Part shown: positions 28,201 through 37,555 of the stretch, in pieces
Layout of the letters: each line of letters opens with the position of its first letter
Numbering within the stretch: the first letter of the stretch is position 1
From: Saprospiraceae bacterium
Lineage (GTDB): Bacteria > Bacteroidota > Bacteroidia > Chitinophagales > Saprospiraceae
NCBI GenBank assembly: GCA_022844565.1
Contig: JALHLK010000020.1
Coordinates: 1-64,000, forward strand
Reading direction: 5' to 3'
DNA: 64,000 nt
The notes under the pieces: generated by a model
What the model was told of the DNA's origin: nothing
Seen by the model: the letters and a program-made list of their open reading frames with translations, nothing else
The model's database searches: none
Program-made: the position numbers and the translations under genes

Positions 28201-31200
28201 GTTCACTTTTGATGTAGGATATTATCCAGATGAAAGAGGGCCTTACAACTTTGATAAACCACAAGGTAATGTGGGTTACTCGGCAGGGGTGAGTTTTGAT
28301 CCAAGAACACAAAAATTCTCGCTTAACAATCCTCGATCAAGATGGGGAGGTATCATGCGATATTTTCAAAACTCTGATTTCGAGGCAGCTAATTATGAGT
28401 TTATAGATTTTTGGGTGTTAAATCCTTTTATGGAAAGACCAGACGGTATTCGCCATGCCAACGGTGAGACGGGCGAAATCATCTTCCAATTGGGTAATAT
28501 TTCAGAAGATATTCTAAAAGATGGACTACAGTTTTTTGAAAATGGTATGCCAGGAGTAAATGATCCAAATCCCACCGGAAGTGTAGTCGATACTCGATTG
28601 GGTCGTGTACCTATCAATATACCTATCGTCAATGGCTTTGATGGTGTAAATGGTAAAGTGCAAGACTTAGGCCTCAATGGAATGGGCGATGATCAAGAGC
28701 GTGTAAAACATGCTACATGGATAGACGAAATGAATGCTTTTGCTGGACAGCCTGTACAAAGTATAATTGATGACCCCGCGGGTGATAATTTTAGATATTT
28801 TGGTGATAAAACATTTCCTGATGATGCACCATTGCTCACGAGGATGAAGGAATTTAACAATCCACAAGGAAACGCTCCATTGGATAATACTGGCCAAGGT
28901 GTGGGAGGTCAAGTATTGAGAGGTAATAGATTACCAGATTCTGAAGATTTGAATAATAATAGATCTTTGGATCAAGGAGAATCTTATTTTAGTTACACAC
29001 TACCTGTTAGAAACCAAAATGGTTTTATCGATAGTACTACTGCTGGACCTTATTACAGACAATCAAGAAAAACGGTTAACACCAATGGTCAGGAGGAAGT
29101 CTGGTACAGATTCCAAATACCTTTAAACAGTGGTATCGCAAAAGATATTGATGGTTTTAGAGCCATTCAATTCATGAGGATGTATTTTACAAAATTCTCA
29201 ACAGCCAAGACCTTTAGGTTTGCAGAATTCCAATTGGTGAGAAGTTCTTGGCGGAGGTCTAATAATATCTGTAAAGGTATTGACTCTTCTCCAAATGAAG
29301 TTGACTTTTCTGTAGATGAAATAGGTGTAGAAGAAAATAGTAACAAATTACCTTTCAACTACGTCACTCCTAAAGGAATAAAGCAAGAGCGTCTTTTTGG
29401 TACATTGACCAATCTACTGCAAGACGAGAAGTCAATGGTATTAAACTTTTGTAACTTGCAGGCAGGCTGTCAAATAGCAGTCAATAAATTGTCAAAACTA
29501 GATTTAAACCTATATAAAAAACTGCAACTTTTTGTTCATTTAGAATCAAAAGAAAAGCAAGCAATCGACCCAGGTAAATTGGCTATTTTTATCAAATTAG
29601 GTAAAGATATGTTAAACAACTATTATGAGTACGAGATGCCTCTTAGAGCATCTACACCTGGCAATGCCAATGTGACGGATAGTGTATGGTTAGAAGATAA
29701 TTTTGTAGAAATTGTTTTAGAAAAATTTAAAGATCTGAAACTGGCAAAACTCGAAAATGGTATATTAGAAGCCGATGACCCAGATAGGCCAGGAGCCAAA
29801 TTAAGGATAAAAGGTGTACCAAGCTTAGGGTTTGTAAAAGTAATGGAAATAGGTGTAAAAAACCTTGATCCTGTTAATACTTTTTGTGGAGAAGTTTGGA
29901 TCAATGAATTAAGAGCTACGGGTCTTTCTCAAAAAGGTGGTTTTGCAGCACAGGCAAGAATGCAGGCAAAATTAGCTGACTTCGGTGAATTAAACCTTAC
30001 CGGTAATCTTAGTACCATAGGATTTGGGGGGATAGATAAACGATTGCAAGAAAGAGCACAAGAGCAGGTGTTGCAGTACAACATCGCCACAACACTTAAT
30101 CTTGGTAAACTATTACCTAAATTTTTGCCGATCAATGTACCTTTCTTTGCACAATATAGTAAGGAAGTCGTTACTCCATTATTTGACCCATATCAGTTAG
30201 ATATCACGGTGGATCAAGCAGCAAGTGTTGTACCAGAATCAGAAAGAGCAGGCGTATACGAACGTGCCAATCAAACTGTGACTACCCGATCCTTAAACAT
30301 GACAAACATCAGAGTAGAAGGCACAAGTAGTAACAAGCCATGGAGCCCTCAAAATATTACGGCCAGTTATGCCTACAATGAAACCAATAGAACAGATCCA
30401 GTCATTGCCTCAGACCTCACATCAGAGACCCAGATGAACCTCGAGTATAATTATGCTACAAAAGGCCTGAGTATCCAACCATTAAAAAGTATTAAGTCAA
30501 AATATTTGAAGTTGTTATCGGAATTTAATTTCAATCTTTTGCCAAATAGAATAGGTTTTAATACGGGATTGAATAGATATAAAAACTCGAGAGCATTTAG
30601 ATTTCCAGATGTACCTATTTTCCAATTTGATGACTCTAGATTCAGATGGGAAAGAAATTACAACTTAGATTGGGAGCTTACAAAAGCCATACGACTCACC
30701 TTTACAGCTCAATCTTCCGCAATCGTCGATGAACTCCGACAAGTAGGAATCGCAGATACAAGAGAAGGTAGACCTTGGGTCAATGAGTTAGGTCAAGACT
30801 TTACTCAACAAGTATCTCAAAATCCTAACGCTGTTCGAGATTATCGGATGGATAATTTAGCAGATTTAGGTCGTACAAAAAATTATAAACATTCGATCAA
30901 CCTTACCTACTCAAAGTTGCCATTCCACTTAATACCATTGTTGGATTTTGTAAGTGCTTCGGCTGATTATCGTGCAGATTACAATTGGAATGGAGGTGCC
31001 TTAATCAGTATTGATGAAACTGGCAATTTGATGGGCAACGTCATACAAAATACACAGCAACGATCAGCCAATGCTACCCTAGCTTTTGACAAGTTGTACG
31101 AAAAATGGGGCTATCTAAAGAAAATACAAGGAACTTCGGGTGGTCGTCAGGTACCACAACAACGATCTAGAACAAGACCTGATGCCGCAGCTGCAGCTAA

Positions 31201-32716
31201 TCAGCCTAAAGACAGAAGTGCCGCTAAGAAAGAGTCAGGAGAGCCAAGTGTAATCGAAAAAATACTGATCAGACCACTATTGGTATTGAGGTCGATCAAA
31301 TTAAGTTATCGCGAAGATTTGGGTACAAGCCTACCGGGATTCATGCCACAAGCATCTCTTTTTGGATTAGAAAAATTTAGTTCACCAGGTTGGGCTTTTG
31401 CAGCAGGATTACAGCCAAATATCGATCATCGCAATACTAATAATTTCTTACAAGCCAATAAAACTGATTTTAATAAGAGTGTCAACTTTAATGACCAGAT
31501 CATGCAAAACGAGCGGCAGACGCTGAGCAGCAAGATCCTTTTAGAACCTTTTAGAGACTTCGTATTAGATATAGATTTTATAAAAAATTATAGAAGAGAT
31601 CATACCGAAGTATTTAAATCGAAAGATGGCAATGATTATATGCAATTGGCTAAATATGATATTGGTTCTTTTGATTATACCAATTTTGGAATGAATACGA
31701 TCTTCCAAAGTAGCAGAGACGTATATGCTCGGTATAAGGCTTATAAAATCATCACCTCCAGAAATTTAGCAAATGTGCCCAATGCTGGAGCACACCCTAA
31801 AGATGCTGAATATCGTGAAGGGTACGGTCCTACTTCCTATGCGGTAAACGTACCAGCATTTTTAGCTGCTTACACTGGACAAGACTTGGGTGATGTAAAT
31901 AACAAAATTCAAGATCAAGTCAAAGCTTTGAACTTCTTACCAAAGCCAAACTGGGCATTAAGGTATGATGGACTTTCTAAGTTAGGCATGTTTAAAGATG
32001 TGCTAAGTAGTTTTACATTGAGACACGCCTACAAATCTGTGATCAGCATAGCTAGGTTTAATACCGCTCCTGACTTTACGGAGAATAATCCTTGGCTCAC
32101 AAGCCCTTCAAACAACAACTACTATTCTCAATTGGAAGTACCTATGCTGACGTTGACAGAAGGATTTAGCCCTTTGATCGGAATCCAAATGAAGACAAAA
32201 TCCAACTTCAATCTGAATCTAGAATATCGAAAAACAAGAAACATGGATTTAAGGCTGAATGCTAATGAGCTGGGAGAAACGAATTCACGTGAATTGGTTA
32301 CTGGATTGGGATACACAGTTCAAAATTTCAAAGGATTTAGGTCTACAAAAAGTAAAAAGCGATCTGTAAGAGCTAAGAAAAAAACAGACGAAGAGGATGA
32401 CACAAAGCCAAAAAGCCAAAACCCACTGGCAGGATCACCACTCCAACCAGCTCAGAATAGGACCTTGACATTTACTTCAGACTTTAGTTTTAGAGATGAT
32501 AAGACAGAAATATATCGATTGGATAATGAAGCTAATGCACAGCCACAAAAAGGAGGCTTAACCATCGCATTCAAGCCGAACATCGAATATCAAATGTATA
32601 AAAACTTATCGATACGACTTTTCGCAGATTATTCAAGGACGGTACAATATACGATTAATCCTTTTCCTCTTACCCGCCTACAAGCTGGTACAATGGTCAG
32701 GTTTAATTTCAATTAA
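25283..32716 (+). CDS. sprA: T9SS outer-membrane translocon protein SprA (Sov)
   Basis: 2477 residues, in the usual range for SprA, the giant 36-strand outer-membrane barrel that forms the type 9 secretion conduit and is needed for gliding adhesin export. A signal-like hydrophobic segment lies at about 27-45. Family blocks are visible: the N-terminal RGSVDLTLGFF region, SVSFYGEAAYMQPGYSKAIN and DDFEGA near the plug, and repeated beta-strand-rich stretches to the end, which finishes in an aromatic barrel strand (AGTMVRFNFN). A Pro/Lys-rich insert occurs near 1960-1990. It is probably co-transcribed with ruvA. Its presence explains the T9SS sorting tails elsewhere in the window. Confidence 0.95.
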   Translation: MLFVNKKVNLNSVLEYKVRKVVKSWRFFVLALVIGCINIGASTKYVTTKKIPVNSKRVSIKDTLPTERPGDNYFLNKYKNPFDVNTSLIKREVNYDVRTGKYILTEKIGDELYREPTYLTFDEYLKFKSKEQETKYFESLNGFSDFRNKNLSDRLKKLDPMSKIDLGKSMIDRLFGGTEYNIKPRGSVDLTLGFFSYQKNEDPSLLANFQRQLFIPGDFNMRPRLSVDGGIGEKLKLNFNYDNQNTFNFDRQIKLKYDSDQFSEDDILKKIEAGNVNLPLRGSLIPGVQNLFGLKTDLQFGHLKLSILAAQQQSKRNSLQVQNGSAIQDIEVRPDEYDENRHFFISHFNRATYERTLQNIPQINTSFRVAQMEVWISDDRPDYQQGSTMIAALADLGESDINKYTSKNTLFPPTSPLPVFLTDITNIPLPDNKANGLFERLVNDPGVNSIDKTSASLSGPNYRLRQNRDFEVFRGRLLNSSEYTFNPQLGTLSLNIRLRPNQVLAVSYKYFYTARCDTIYTVGQIASEGLESSSARDINGQPRATPPKVIFTKLLKSTNQVTNSPSWDLMMKNVYNLQTSSLNKEGFDFDIFYEDDFDDGSLKKFLPEESLRNQPLLQIFGVDKLNRFGDPQPDGAFDYIPGVTVIERTGSIIFPVLEPFGSRLESVITDPVLREKYVYKQLYDTTITIARQSLELNKFVMKARVKSSNTGEYNLGGLFIQRGSVRVTAGGILLQENVDYEIDYGVGRLRVINPAYLSQGTPIQINFEDNAVFGLQQKNMLALRAEYDFSKKFSIGATAMRLWDRPFTQKVNIGEDPINNKMYGLDVNFADETPWLTKALDKLPFYSTNAPSSVSFYGEAAYMQPGYSKAINLPGQKDPVVSLDDFEGAINGLSLGGFNTNSWMISSVPSEFPESTFSNDILNGVNRAKINWYQIERSGDARKTQTDRSHPYTRIIEQTELFQREVQIGQNELFTFDVGYYPDERGPYNFDKPQGNVGYSAGVSFDPRTQKFSLNNPRSRWGGIMRYFQNSDFEAANYEFIDFWVLNPFMERPDGIRHANGETGEIIFQLGNISEDILKDGLQFFENGMPGVNDPNPTGSVVDTRLGRVPINIPIVNGFDGVNGKVQDLGLNGMGDDQERVKHATWIDEMNAFAGQPVQSIIDDPAGDNFRYFGDKTFPDDAPLLTRMKEFNNPQGNAPLDNTGQGVGGQVLRGNRLPDSEDLNNNRSLDQGESYFSYTLPVRNQNGFIDSTTAGPYYRQSRKTVNTNGQEEVWYRFQIPLNSGIAKDIDGFRAIQFMRMYFTKFSTAKTFRFAEFQLVRSSWRRSNNICKGIDSSPNEVDFSVDEIGVEENSNKLPFNYVTPKGIKQERLFGTLTNLLQDEKSMVLNFCNLQAGCQIAVNKLSKLDLNLYKKLQLFVHLESKEKQAIDPGKLAIFIKLGKDMLNNYYEYEMPLRASTPGNANVTDSVWLEDNFVEIVLEKFKDLKLAKLENGILEADDPDRPGAKLRIKGVPSLGFVKVMEIGVKNLDPVNTFCGEVWINELRATGLSQKGGFAAQARMQAKLADFGELNLTGNLSTIGFGGIDKRLQERAQEQVLQYNIATTLNLGKLLPKFLPINVPFFAQYSKEVVTPLFDPYQLDITVDQAASVVPESERAGVYERANQTVTTRSLNMTNIRVEGTSSNKPWSPQNITASYAYNETNRTDPVIASDLTSETQMNLEYNYATKGLSIQPLKSIKSKYLKLLSEFNFNLLPNRIGFNTGLNRYKNSRAFRFPDVPIFQFDDSRFRWERNYNLDWELTKAIRLTFTAQSSAIVDELRQVGIADTREGRPWVNELGQDFTQQVSQNPNAVRDYRMDNLADLGRTKNYKHSINLTYSKLPFHLIPLLDFVSASADYRADYNWNGGALISIDETGNLMGNVIQNTQQRSANATLAFDKLYEKWGYLKKIQGTSGGRQVPQQRSRTRPDAAAAANQPKDRSAAKKESGEPSVIEKILIRPLLVLRSIKLSYREDLGTSLPGFMPQASLFGLEKFSSPGWAFAAGLQPNIDHRNTNNFLQANKTDFNKSVNFNDQIMQNERQTLSSKILLEPFRDFVLDIDFIKNYRRDHTEVFKSKDGNDYMQLAKYDIGSFDYTNFGMNTIFQSSRDVYARYKAYKIITSRNLANVPNAGAHPKDAEYREGYGPTSYAVNVPAFLAAYTGQDLGDVNNKIQDQVKALNFLPKPNWALRYDGLSKLGMFKDVLSSFTLRHAYKSVISIARFNTAPDFTENNPWLTSPSNNNYYSQLEVPMLTLTEGFSPLIGIQMKTKSNFNLNLEYRKTRNMDLRLNANELGETNSRELVTGLGYTVQNFKGFRSTKSKKRSVRAKKKTDEEDDTKPKSQNPLAGSPLQPAQNRTLTFTSDFSFRDDKTEIYRLDNEANAQPQKGGLTIAFKPNIEYQMYKNLSIRLFADYSRTVQYTINPFPLTRLQAGTMVRFNFN

Positions 32717-32800
32717 TATTTTTACTCGAAACAAAAATTGGACTTAAAACGTATATTTATAATAATTTAGAAGAAAATAATGTTTTAAGTCAAAGGTTAT

Positions 32801-34198
32801 ATGTCTAAAAAGGCCATTATTTTGATTATTGTATTAATGTCTACTGCTTTGATAGGAGTCAGCTCGATACAATTTTTTTGGCTACAAAAATCTTATTCAC
32901 TCCAAGAAGAAGCATTTGACGATCGAATCCTTCTGGTTTTGAGCCGTACTAAAGAGCGATTGCTAGAAGAATTGCAAAAAGACATCAAGTCACAAGACAT
33001 CCAAAAAACGCTAAAGAAGCTTAAGGACGGATGGGAACAGGATAAAAATCTAGAAGAAGAGTTAATAAAAAATTTTCTGTATGCGGATACCAATGTCTTG
33101 GATAAAATTTCGCCTTTCAATTTATCCGTTATAGATTCATTTTTAAGAAGAGACCTGATCATCAACCAGGGTATTATGTTGGATTACCAATATGGTATTT
33201 ATTCCAATAAAAGCAAGAGCTTTTTCATGAAAAATGGAAACTATGTTGTAGAATTTGAAGACAACAAGTCCTCCTCAACCATGAGAGATGAAGCTAAAAT
33301 TTTATCTACTCCTTATCGAATATCATTATTTGAGGATTTTCAGTATAGTGAACCATCAGATCTGATATTGTATTTTCCTGGGAGACAGGGTTTTTTATGG
33401 AAAGCTTTGCTTCCTATTATGATTTCTTCTATCATTTTTACTTCACTTATATTGTTTTGCTTTTTTTATACTATCAACATCATTTTCAAGCAAAAGAAAA
33501 TATCAGAAATAAAAAATGATTTTATTAATAATATGACCCATGAGTTTAAGACTCCTATAGCTACCATTTCCTTAGCTACAGACTCTATTGGTAGTCCGAT
33601 GATCATAGGCAATGAAGATAAAATTAGACGATTTCTCTCTATCATTAAGGCAGAAAACCGAAGAATGCTGGATCAAGTAGAAAAAGTACTCCAAATGGCC
33701 CGCTTCGAAAAAAATGAAGTAGAATTAAAAAATGAGGAGGTCAATATCAATGATTTAATGCAAACCGCAGTAGATAACGCCCAACTCAAAGTAAGTGAAA
33801 GAGGTGGTTCAATCAGTCTAGATTTGTCAAGTAAGAAGCCGATCATTATGGCAGATAAAACCCATATCTCAAATATTTTAGCAAATCTCTTAGATAATGC
33901 GGAGAAGTACACAAGGGAAACCCCACGTATAGAAGTAAAAACTACAGATGAAAAAGAAGGTGTCCAAATTATGATAAAAGACAATGGTGTAGGGATATCA
34001 AAAGAAGATCTAAAAAATATATTTGAAAAATTTTATCGCGTGCACACAGGTAATTTGCACGATGTAAAAGGCTTTGGTTTAGGTTTAAGTTATGTCAAAT
34101 CAATTGTGGATGTTCACGGTGGTAGAGTGTTTGTAAAGAGTGAATTGGGTAAGGGAAGTGCGTTTTACGTAACCTTACCTTATAAAAAACGAAAATAA
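32801..34198 (+). CDS. Membrane sensor histidine kinase
   Basis: 465 residues. Two membrane helices (about 5-26 and 200-222) frame a periplasmic sensor of ~170 residues without a recognised domain. The HisKA domain contains the phospho-acceptor H247 in MTHEFKTP, and the HATPase_c domain carries the N box (LANLLDNAEKYT), G1 (IKDNGVGIS) and G2 (GFGLGLSYVKSIV). It is paired with the OmpR-type regulator 71 nt downstream and follows sprA by 84 nt. The signal is unknown; the layout matches the envelope-sensing kinases common in Bacteroidota. Confidence 0.92.
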   Translation: MSKKAIILIIVLMSTALIGVSSIQFFWLQKSYSLQEEAFDDRILLVLSRTKERLLEELQKDIKSQDIQKTLKKLKDGWEQDKNLEEELIKNFLYADTNVLDKISPFNLSVIDSFLRRDLIINQGIMLDYQYGIYSNKSKSFFMKNGNYVVEFEDNKSSSTMRDEAKILSTPYRISLFEDFQYSEPSDLILYFPGRQGFLWKALLPIMISSIIFTSLILFCFFYTINIIFKQKKISEIKNDFINNMTHEFKTPIATISLATDSIGSPMIIGNEDKIRRFLSIIKAENRRMLDQVEKVLQMARFEKNEVELKNEEVNINDLMQTAVDNAQLKVSERGGSISLDLSSKKPIIMADKTHISNILANLLDNAEKYTRETPRIEVKTTDEKEGVQIMIKDNGVGISKEDLKNIFEKFYRVHTGNLHDVKGFGLGLSYVKSIVDVHGGRVFVKSELGKGSAFYVTLPYKKRK

Positions 34199-34269
34199 TT
34201 AAAAAATTACCAAAACAGTTATTAATTTCGTGCTAAATAATTAACAGTATTATTATAATTTTAAAATAA

Positions 34270-34971
34270 ATGAGCGGAAAAATTTTATTAGTAGAAGATG
34301 ACAGGAACTTTGGCGATGTACTAAAGTCTTATCTCGAAATGAATGAATATGATGTAACATTGGCTACAGACGGAGAGCAAGGTCTTATTGCTTTTAGAAA
34401 TGGGCAATATGATCTATGTATATTTGATGTCATGATGCCTAAGAAAGATGGATTTACTTTGGCCAAAGAAGTTAGAGAAAAAGATAAAACTACTCCAATC
34501 ATATTTTTAACAGCTCGTAATCTAAAGGAAGATGTTCTTGAAGGATTTAGAATAGGAGCCGATGACTACATCAGCAAACCTTTCAATAGTGAGGAACTTC
34601 TTTATAGAGTGATGGCTATCCTCAAAAGGGCTAAAAAAGAGGAAGCACCAGAAAGTGATGCTAAAGAATTTTTAATAGGTCAATATCACTTTAACTATCC
34701 ACTGAGAATTCTAACTTTTCAACCAGATGGAGAAACAGATAAACTTTCACCTAAAGAAGCACATCTTCTAAGAATGTTTTGTTTAAAAAAGAATGATGTT
34801 CTGGAAAGGTCTGAGGCACTCTCTAAAATTTGGGGTGAAGACAATTATTTTACTGCAAGAAGCATGGATGTATTCGTAACTAAACTTCGAAAGTATCTTG
34901 CTAAAGATGAGAAATTAGAAATCATGAATATTCACGGTAATGGTTTTAGACTGGTAATAAAAGAAGATTAA
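34270..34971 (+). CDS. OmpR-family response regulator
   Basis: 233 residues: a receiver domain (1-120) with acidic pair E9-D10-D11, phospho-acceptor D53 in IFDVMMPKKDG, T81 and K103, and a winged-helix DNA-binding domain (about 135-233, ending TKLRKYLAKDEKLEIMNIHGNGFRL). It is the partner of the kinase immediately upstream. No target promoter can be named. Confidence 0.93.
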   Translation: MSGKILLVEDDRNFGDVLKSYLEMNEYDVTLATDGEQGLIAFRNGQYDLCIFDVMMPKKDGFTLAKEVREKDKTTPIIFLTARNLKEDVLEGFRIGADDYISKPFNSEELLYRVMAILKRAKKEEAPESDAKEFLIGQYHFNYPLRILTFQPDGETDKLSPKEAHLLRMFCLKKNDVLERSEALSKIWGEDNYFTARSMDVFVTKLRKYLAKDEKLEIMNIHGNGFRLVIKED

Positions 34972-35710
34972 ATAAAACCAAATTTTACAAAGATTTATTA
35001 CTCATTTTATGAAATTAGTGCCGTCTGACCAATTTGGTTATGATAGCAACTCAATATCTTTTTTTTACGTTTGCAAAGTGTTTAAATAAATAGTATAGTT
35101 GTAGCGTTTTAGGCCTTGTACTATTAAATGATCAATCTCATACTACATAAGAATCATTATTGTAATAAAGTATTCCAGTTAAATTCTTATAGTTTAATGT
35201 GTGAGGTCACTCCTAAAACGCTCCTTAGCTTAATTTATGAAATATTATTTATTTTAATTCATTGAATTTTAATTATTTGTAATTTTTAAAATTTGTGAAT
35301 TTGTGGCTTTTAGACTTTACGGAGTGGACTCAAGGTGTTAATTTGATAGATGTTTATTTTAAACCGCTATCGGCCTAAATTAGGGGTTTAACTAAGAGTA
35401 GCCGCTGAGCAAATTGGCTAAATAGTATAAACACAAAGATTGAAACCTTCAATAGTATTAATATTCTTATCTACTAGAAATATTTTGAAATTCATGTGAA
35501 AAATTTAAATTTTCGTGGTTTTTACCCATCTCGACATCAATAATATTTTATAATTTTGCCTTATAAATATTATTTTATTCTTTGACGAAATTATTGTTTA
35601 AAAATTCATATTAGTTTTACGGTTTTTTGAATACTAATTATCATTATACAAGGTGATAAATCAAAGAATATTATAGTTTTTCGATTTCTAATTTGATAAA
35701 TCATTTATTA
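34972..35710. other. 739-nt non-coding gap with inverted repeat and promoter-like boxes
   Basis: The longest gene-free stretch in the window. It contains TACGTTTG (35066-35073), an 11-bp inverted repeat AGCGTTTTAGG/CCTAAAACGCT enclosing 35103-35222, and TAATTTTG (35551-35558). No ORF with coding character was seen. A small RNA or a decayed insertion is possible; neither is proven. Confidence 0.5.
35551..35558 (+). promoter_or_regulatory. Possible -7 box for the DUF1800-DUF1501 operon
   Basis: TAATTTTG, about 150 nt upstream of the DUF1800 start. A -33 element is not obvious. Confidence 0.3.
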
Positions 35711-37549
35711 ATGCGTAATATCATTACTTTTTTATTACTCTATCTCTTGCACAATCTTTATGCTCAGCCTTATACAGATTATTTAGGAAGAGGTCATGCG
35801 CAAGGCATAACAGTCACCACAAGTAATAATTATGGAGGCTCCTCAGGAATGGCTACCGTCAATGGGTCTGGGATAGATCATAAATTTTTTGACGCAGCTA
35901 GGTTTCTTGGGCAAGCCACCTTGGGCGTAAAAAAACCTTATATTGGGCAAGTTGCGAATATGGGATATGAAGCTTGGATAAATGATCAGTTTACAATACC
36001 ACCTTCATTAATTGTACCAAAAGTCAATCGTATTTGGGATACACTCAAGACTTTGCAAGTAGTCTATCGATTGGCAAATGGGCTTGATACTGCAGATATT
36101 TTTGGTCCTTATTCTCTTCACTTTAATTATGCATGGTGGGATAATAACATCAAAGCTCAAGATCTATTAAGACAAAGGGTTGCATTAGCGCTTTCAGAAA
36201 TATTGGTTATATCTCATGACTCACAATTAGGTGATTGGGCTAGAGCACTTGGGTCCTATTATGATATTTTTGTAGGAGATGCTTTTACAACTTATAAAAG
36301 TATACTTAAGAAAGTAACCTATCATCCAGCTATGGGACATTATTTGAGTCACCTCAACAATCCTAAAACTGATACAACAAAAAATATTAGACCTGATCAG
36401 AACTTTGCACGAGAGATTATGCAGCTGTTTACTATTGGTCTCTATGAACTCAATATGAATGGCACACTCAAACTTAATGCCCAAGGTCAACCCATACCTA
36501 CATATGATAATGATGACATCGCTGAAATGTCTAAAATATTTACTGGTCTCGGGCCCGGTGAAAAGGAACCTTATGTTTGGTGGTCGTTATTTGCTTATTT
36601 TGGGTTAGATATCTATGGTACGCATAAGCAGATTCCGATGAAAATTTATATCGAGCATCACGAACCAGGAAGTAAAAAATTACTCAAAACAACCATAACT
36701 AGTCCAAATAATACAGGTGACGAAGACATCGATCAAGCCATTAATGTCTTAATTAATCATCCCAACACGGGACCTTTTATTGCTAAATTACTCATACAAC
36801 GGTTGGTCAAATCCAACCCAAGCCCTGCATATATCCAAAGAGTGGCTAATGCTTATTATACACCGAACGCGAGTGGTGAGATCAGTGACATGAAAAACAT
36901 CATCAAAGCAATCTTGCTAGATCCCGAGGCAAGAAGCGTTGAAGACCAGTATAATCCTACTTCGGGAATGAAAAGATCACCCTTTGTGTCTGCTATACAG
37001 TTTGCGAGATCCATTGATATCAACTCACCGCTCAAAACTTCAAATAATCAACCTACAGATTTATATCTCAACAATAGTTTTGATCTAAATGAAGACTTCG
37101 GACAAACAGTTTTGGGCTCACCTACAGTTTTTAATTTTTATCCTTCTGATTTTAGTCCAATTGGTCCATTGAATGATCTCAACTTAGTGGCCCCTGAATT
37201 CAAATTGCTGAATTCTTCAAAAGCAATATCTGGCATCAATAAGATACACGGTTGGACAATTTGGGAAGCCATTTTTTGGGATTGGGAGGATGACAAAATA
37301 TTGCCCACAACTAATTCGACTCTTAATAAAACCAACTTATTACAATATGCCCATGATACGGAACTGCTTATGAATGAAATTGACAAGCTTTTGACCTATG
37401 GTCAACTGTCAGATCAATCTAAGAAATATATTCGTACAGCTTTAAATGGGGTAAGGCAGAATACTTTTGGAAACAATTGGAGGAACGAGAGGCTTAAATT
37501 GGCACTTTTCTTAATCACTATTTCATCCGATTTTGTAATCATTAAATAG
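35711..37549 (+). CDS. DUF1800 family secreted protein
   Basis: 612 residues from the ATG at 35711 (the TTG six codons earlier is unsupported). A signal peptide (about 1-18, ending LYAQ) precedes the DUF1800 domain: AARFLGQATLGV near the start, the LRQRVALALSEILVIS helix, NFAREIMQLFTIGLY, and IAKLLIQRLVKSNPSPAYI. DUF1800 proteins are almost always encoded with DUF1501 proteins, as here (6-nt gap). They are suspected to handle extracellular polymers, but no activity is established. Confidence 0.9.
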   Translation: MRNIITFLLLYLLHNLYAQPYTDYLGRGHAQGITVTTSNNYGGSSGMATVNGSGIDHKFFDAARFLGQATLGVKKPYIGQVANMGYEAWINDQFTIPPSLIVPKVNRIWDTLKTLQVVYRLANGLDTADIFGPYSLHFNYAWWDNNIKAQDLLRQRVALALSEILVISHDSQLGDWARALGSYYDIFVGDAFTTYKSILKKVTYHPAMGHYLSHLNNPKTDTTKNIRPDQNFAREIMQLFTIGLYELNMNGTLKLNAQGQPIPTYDNDDIAEMSKIFTGLGPGEKEPYVWWSLFAYFGLDIYGTHKQIPMKIYIEHHEPGSKKLLKTTITSPNNTGDEDIDQAINVLINHPNTGPFIAKLLIQRLVKSNPSPAYIQRVANAYYTPNASGEISDMKNIIKAILLDPEARSVEDQYNPTSGMKRSPFVSAIQFARSIDINSPLKTSNNQPTDLYLNNSFDLNEDFGQTVLGSPTVFNFYPSDFSPIGPLNDLNLVAPEFKLLNSSKAISGINKIHGWTIWEAIFWDWEDDKILPTTNSTLNKTNLLQYAHDTELLMNEIDKLLTYGQLSDQSKKYIRTALNGVRQNTFGNNWRNERLKLALFLITISSDFVIIK

Positions 37550-37555
37550 AAACCG

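Noticed and set aside
35026-35073. CCAATTTGG palindrome before TACGTTTG as a fifth operator site
   Set aside because: The centre-to-box distance is 33 nt rather than 30.5, and the half-sites do not match TTGYCA.
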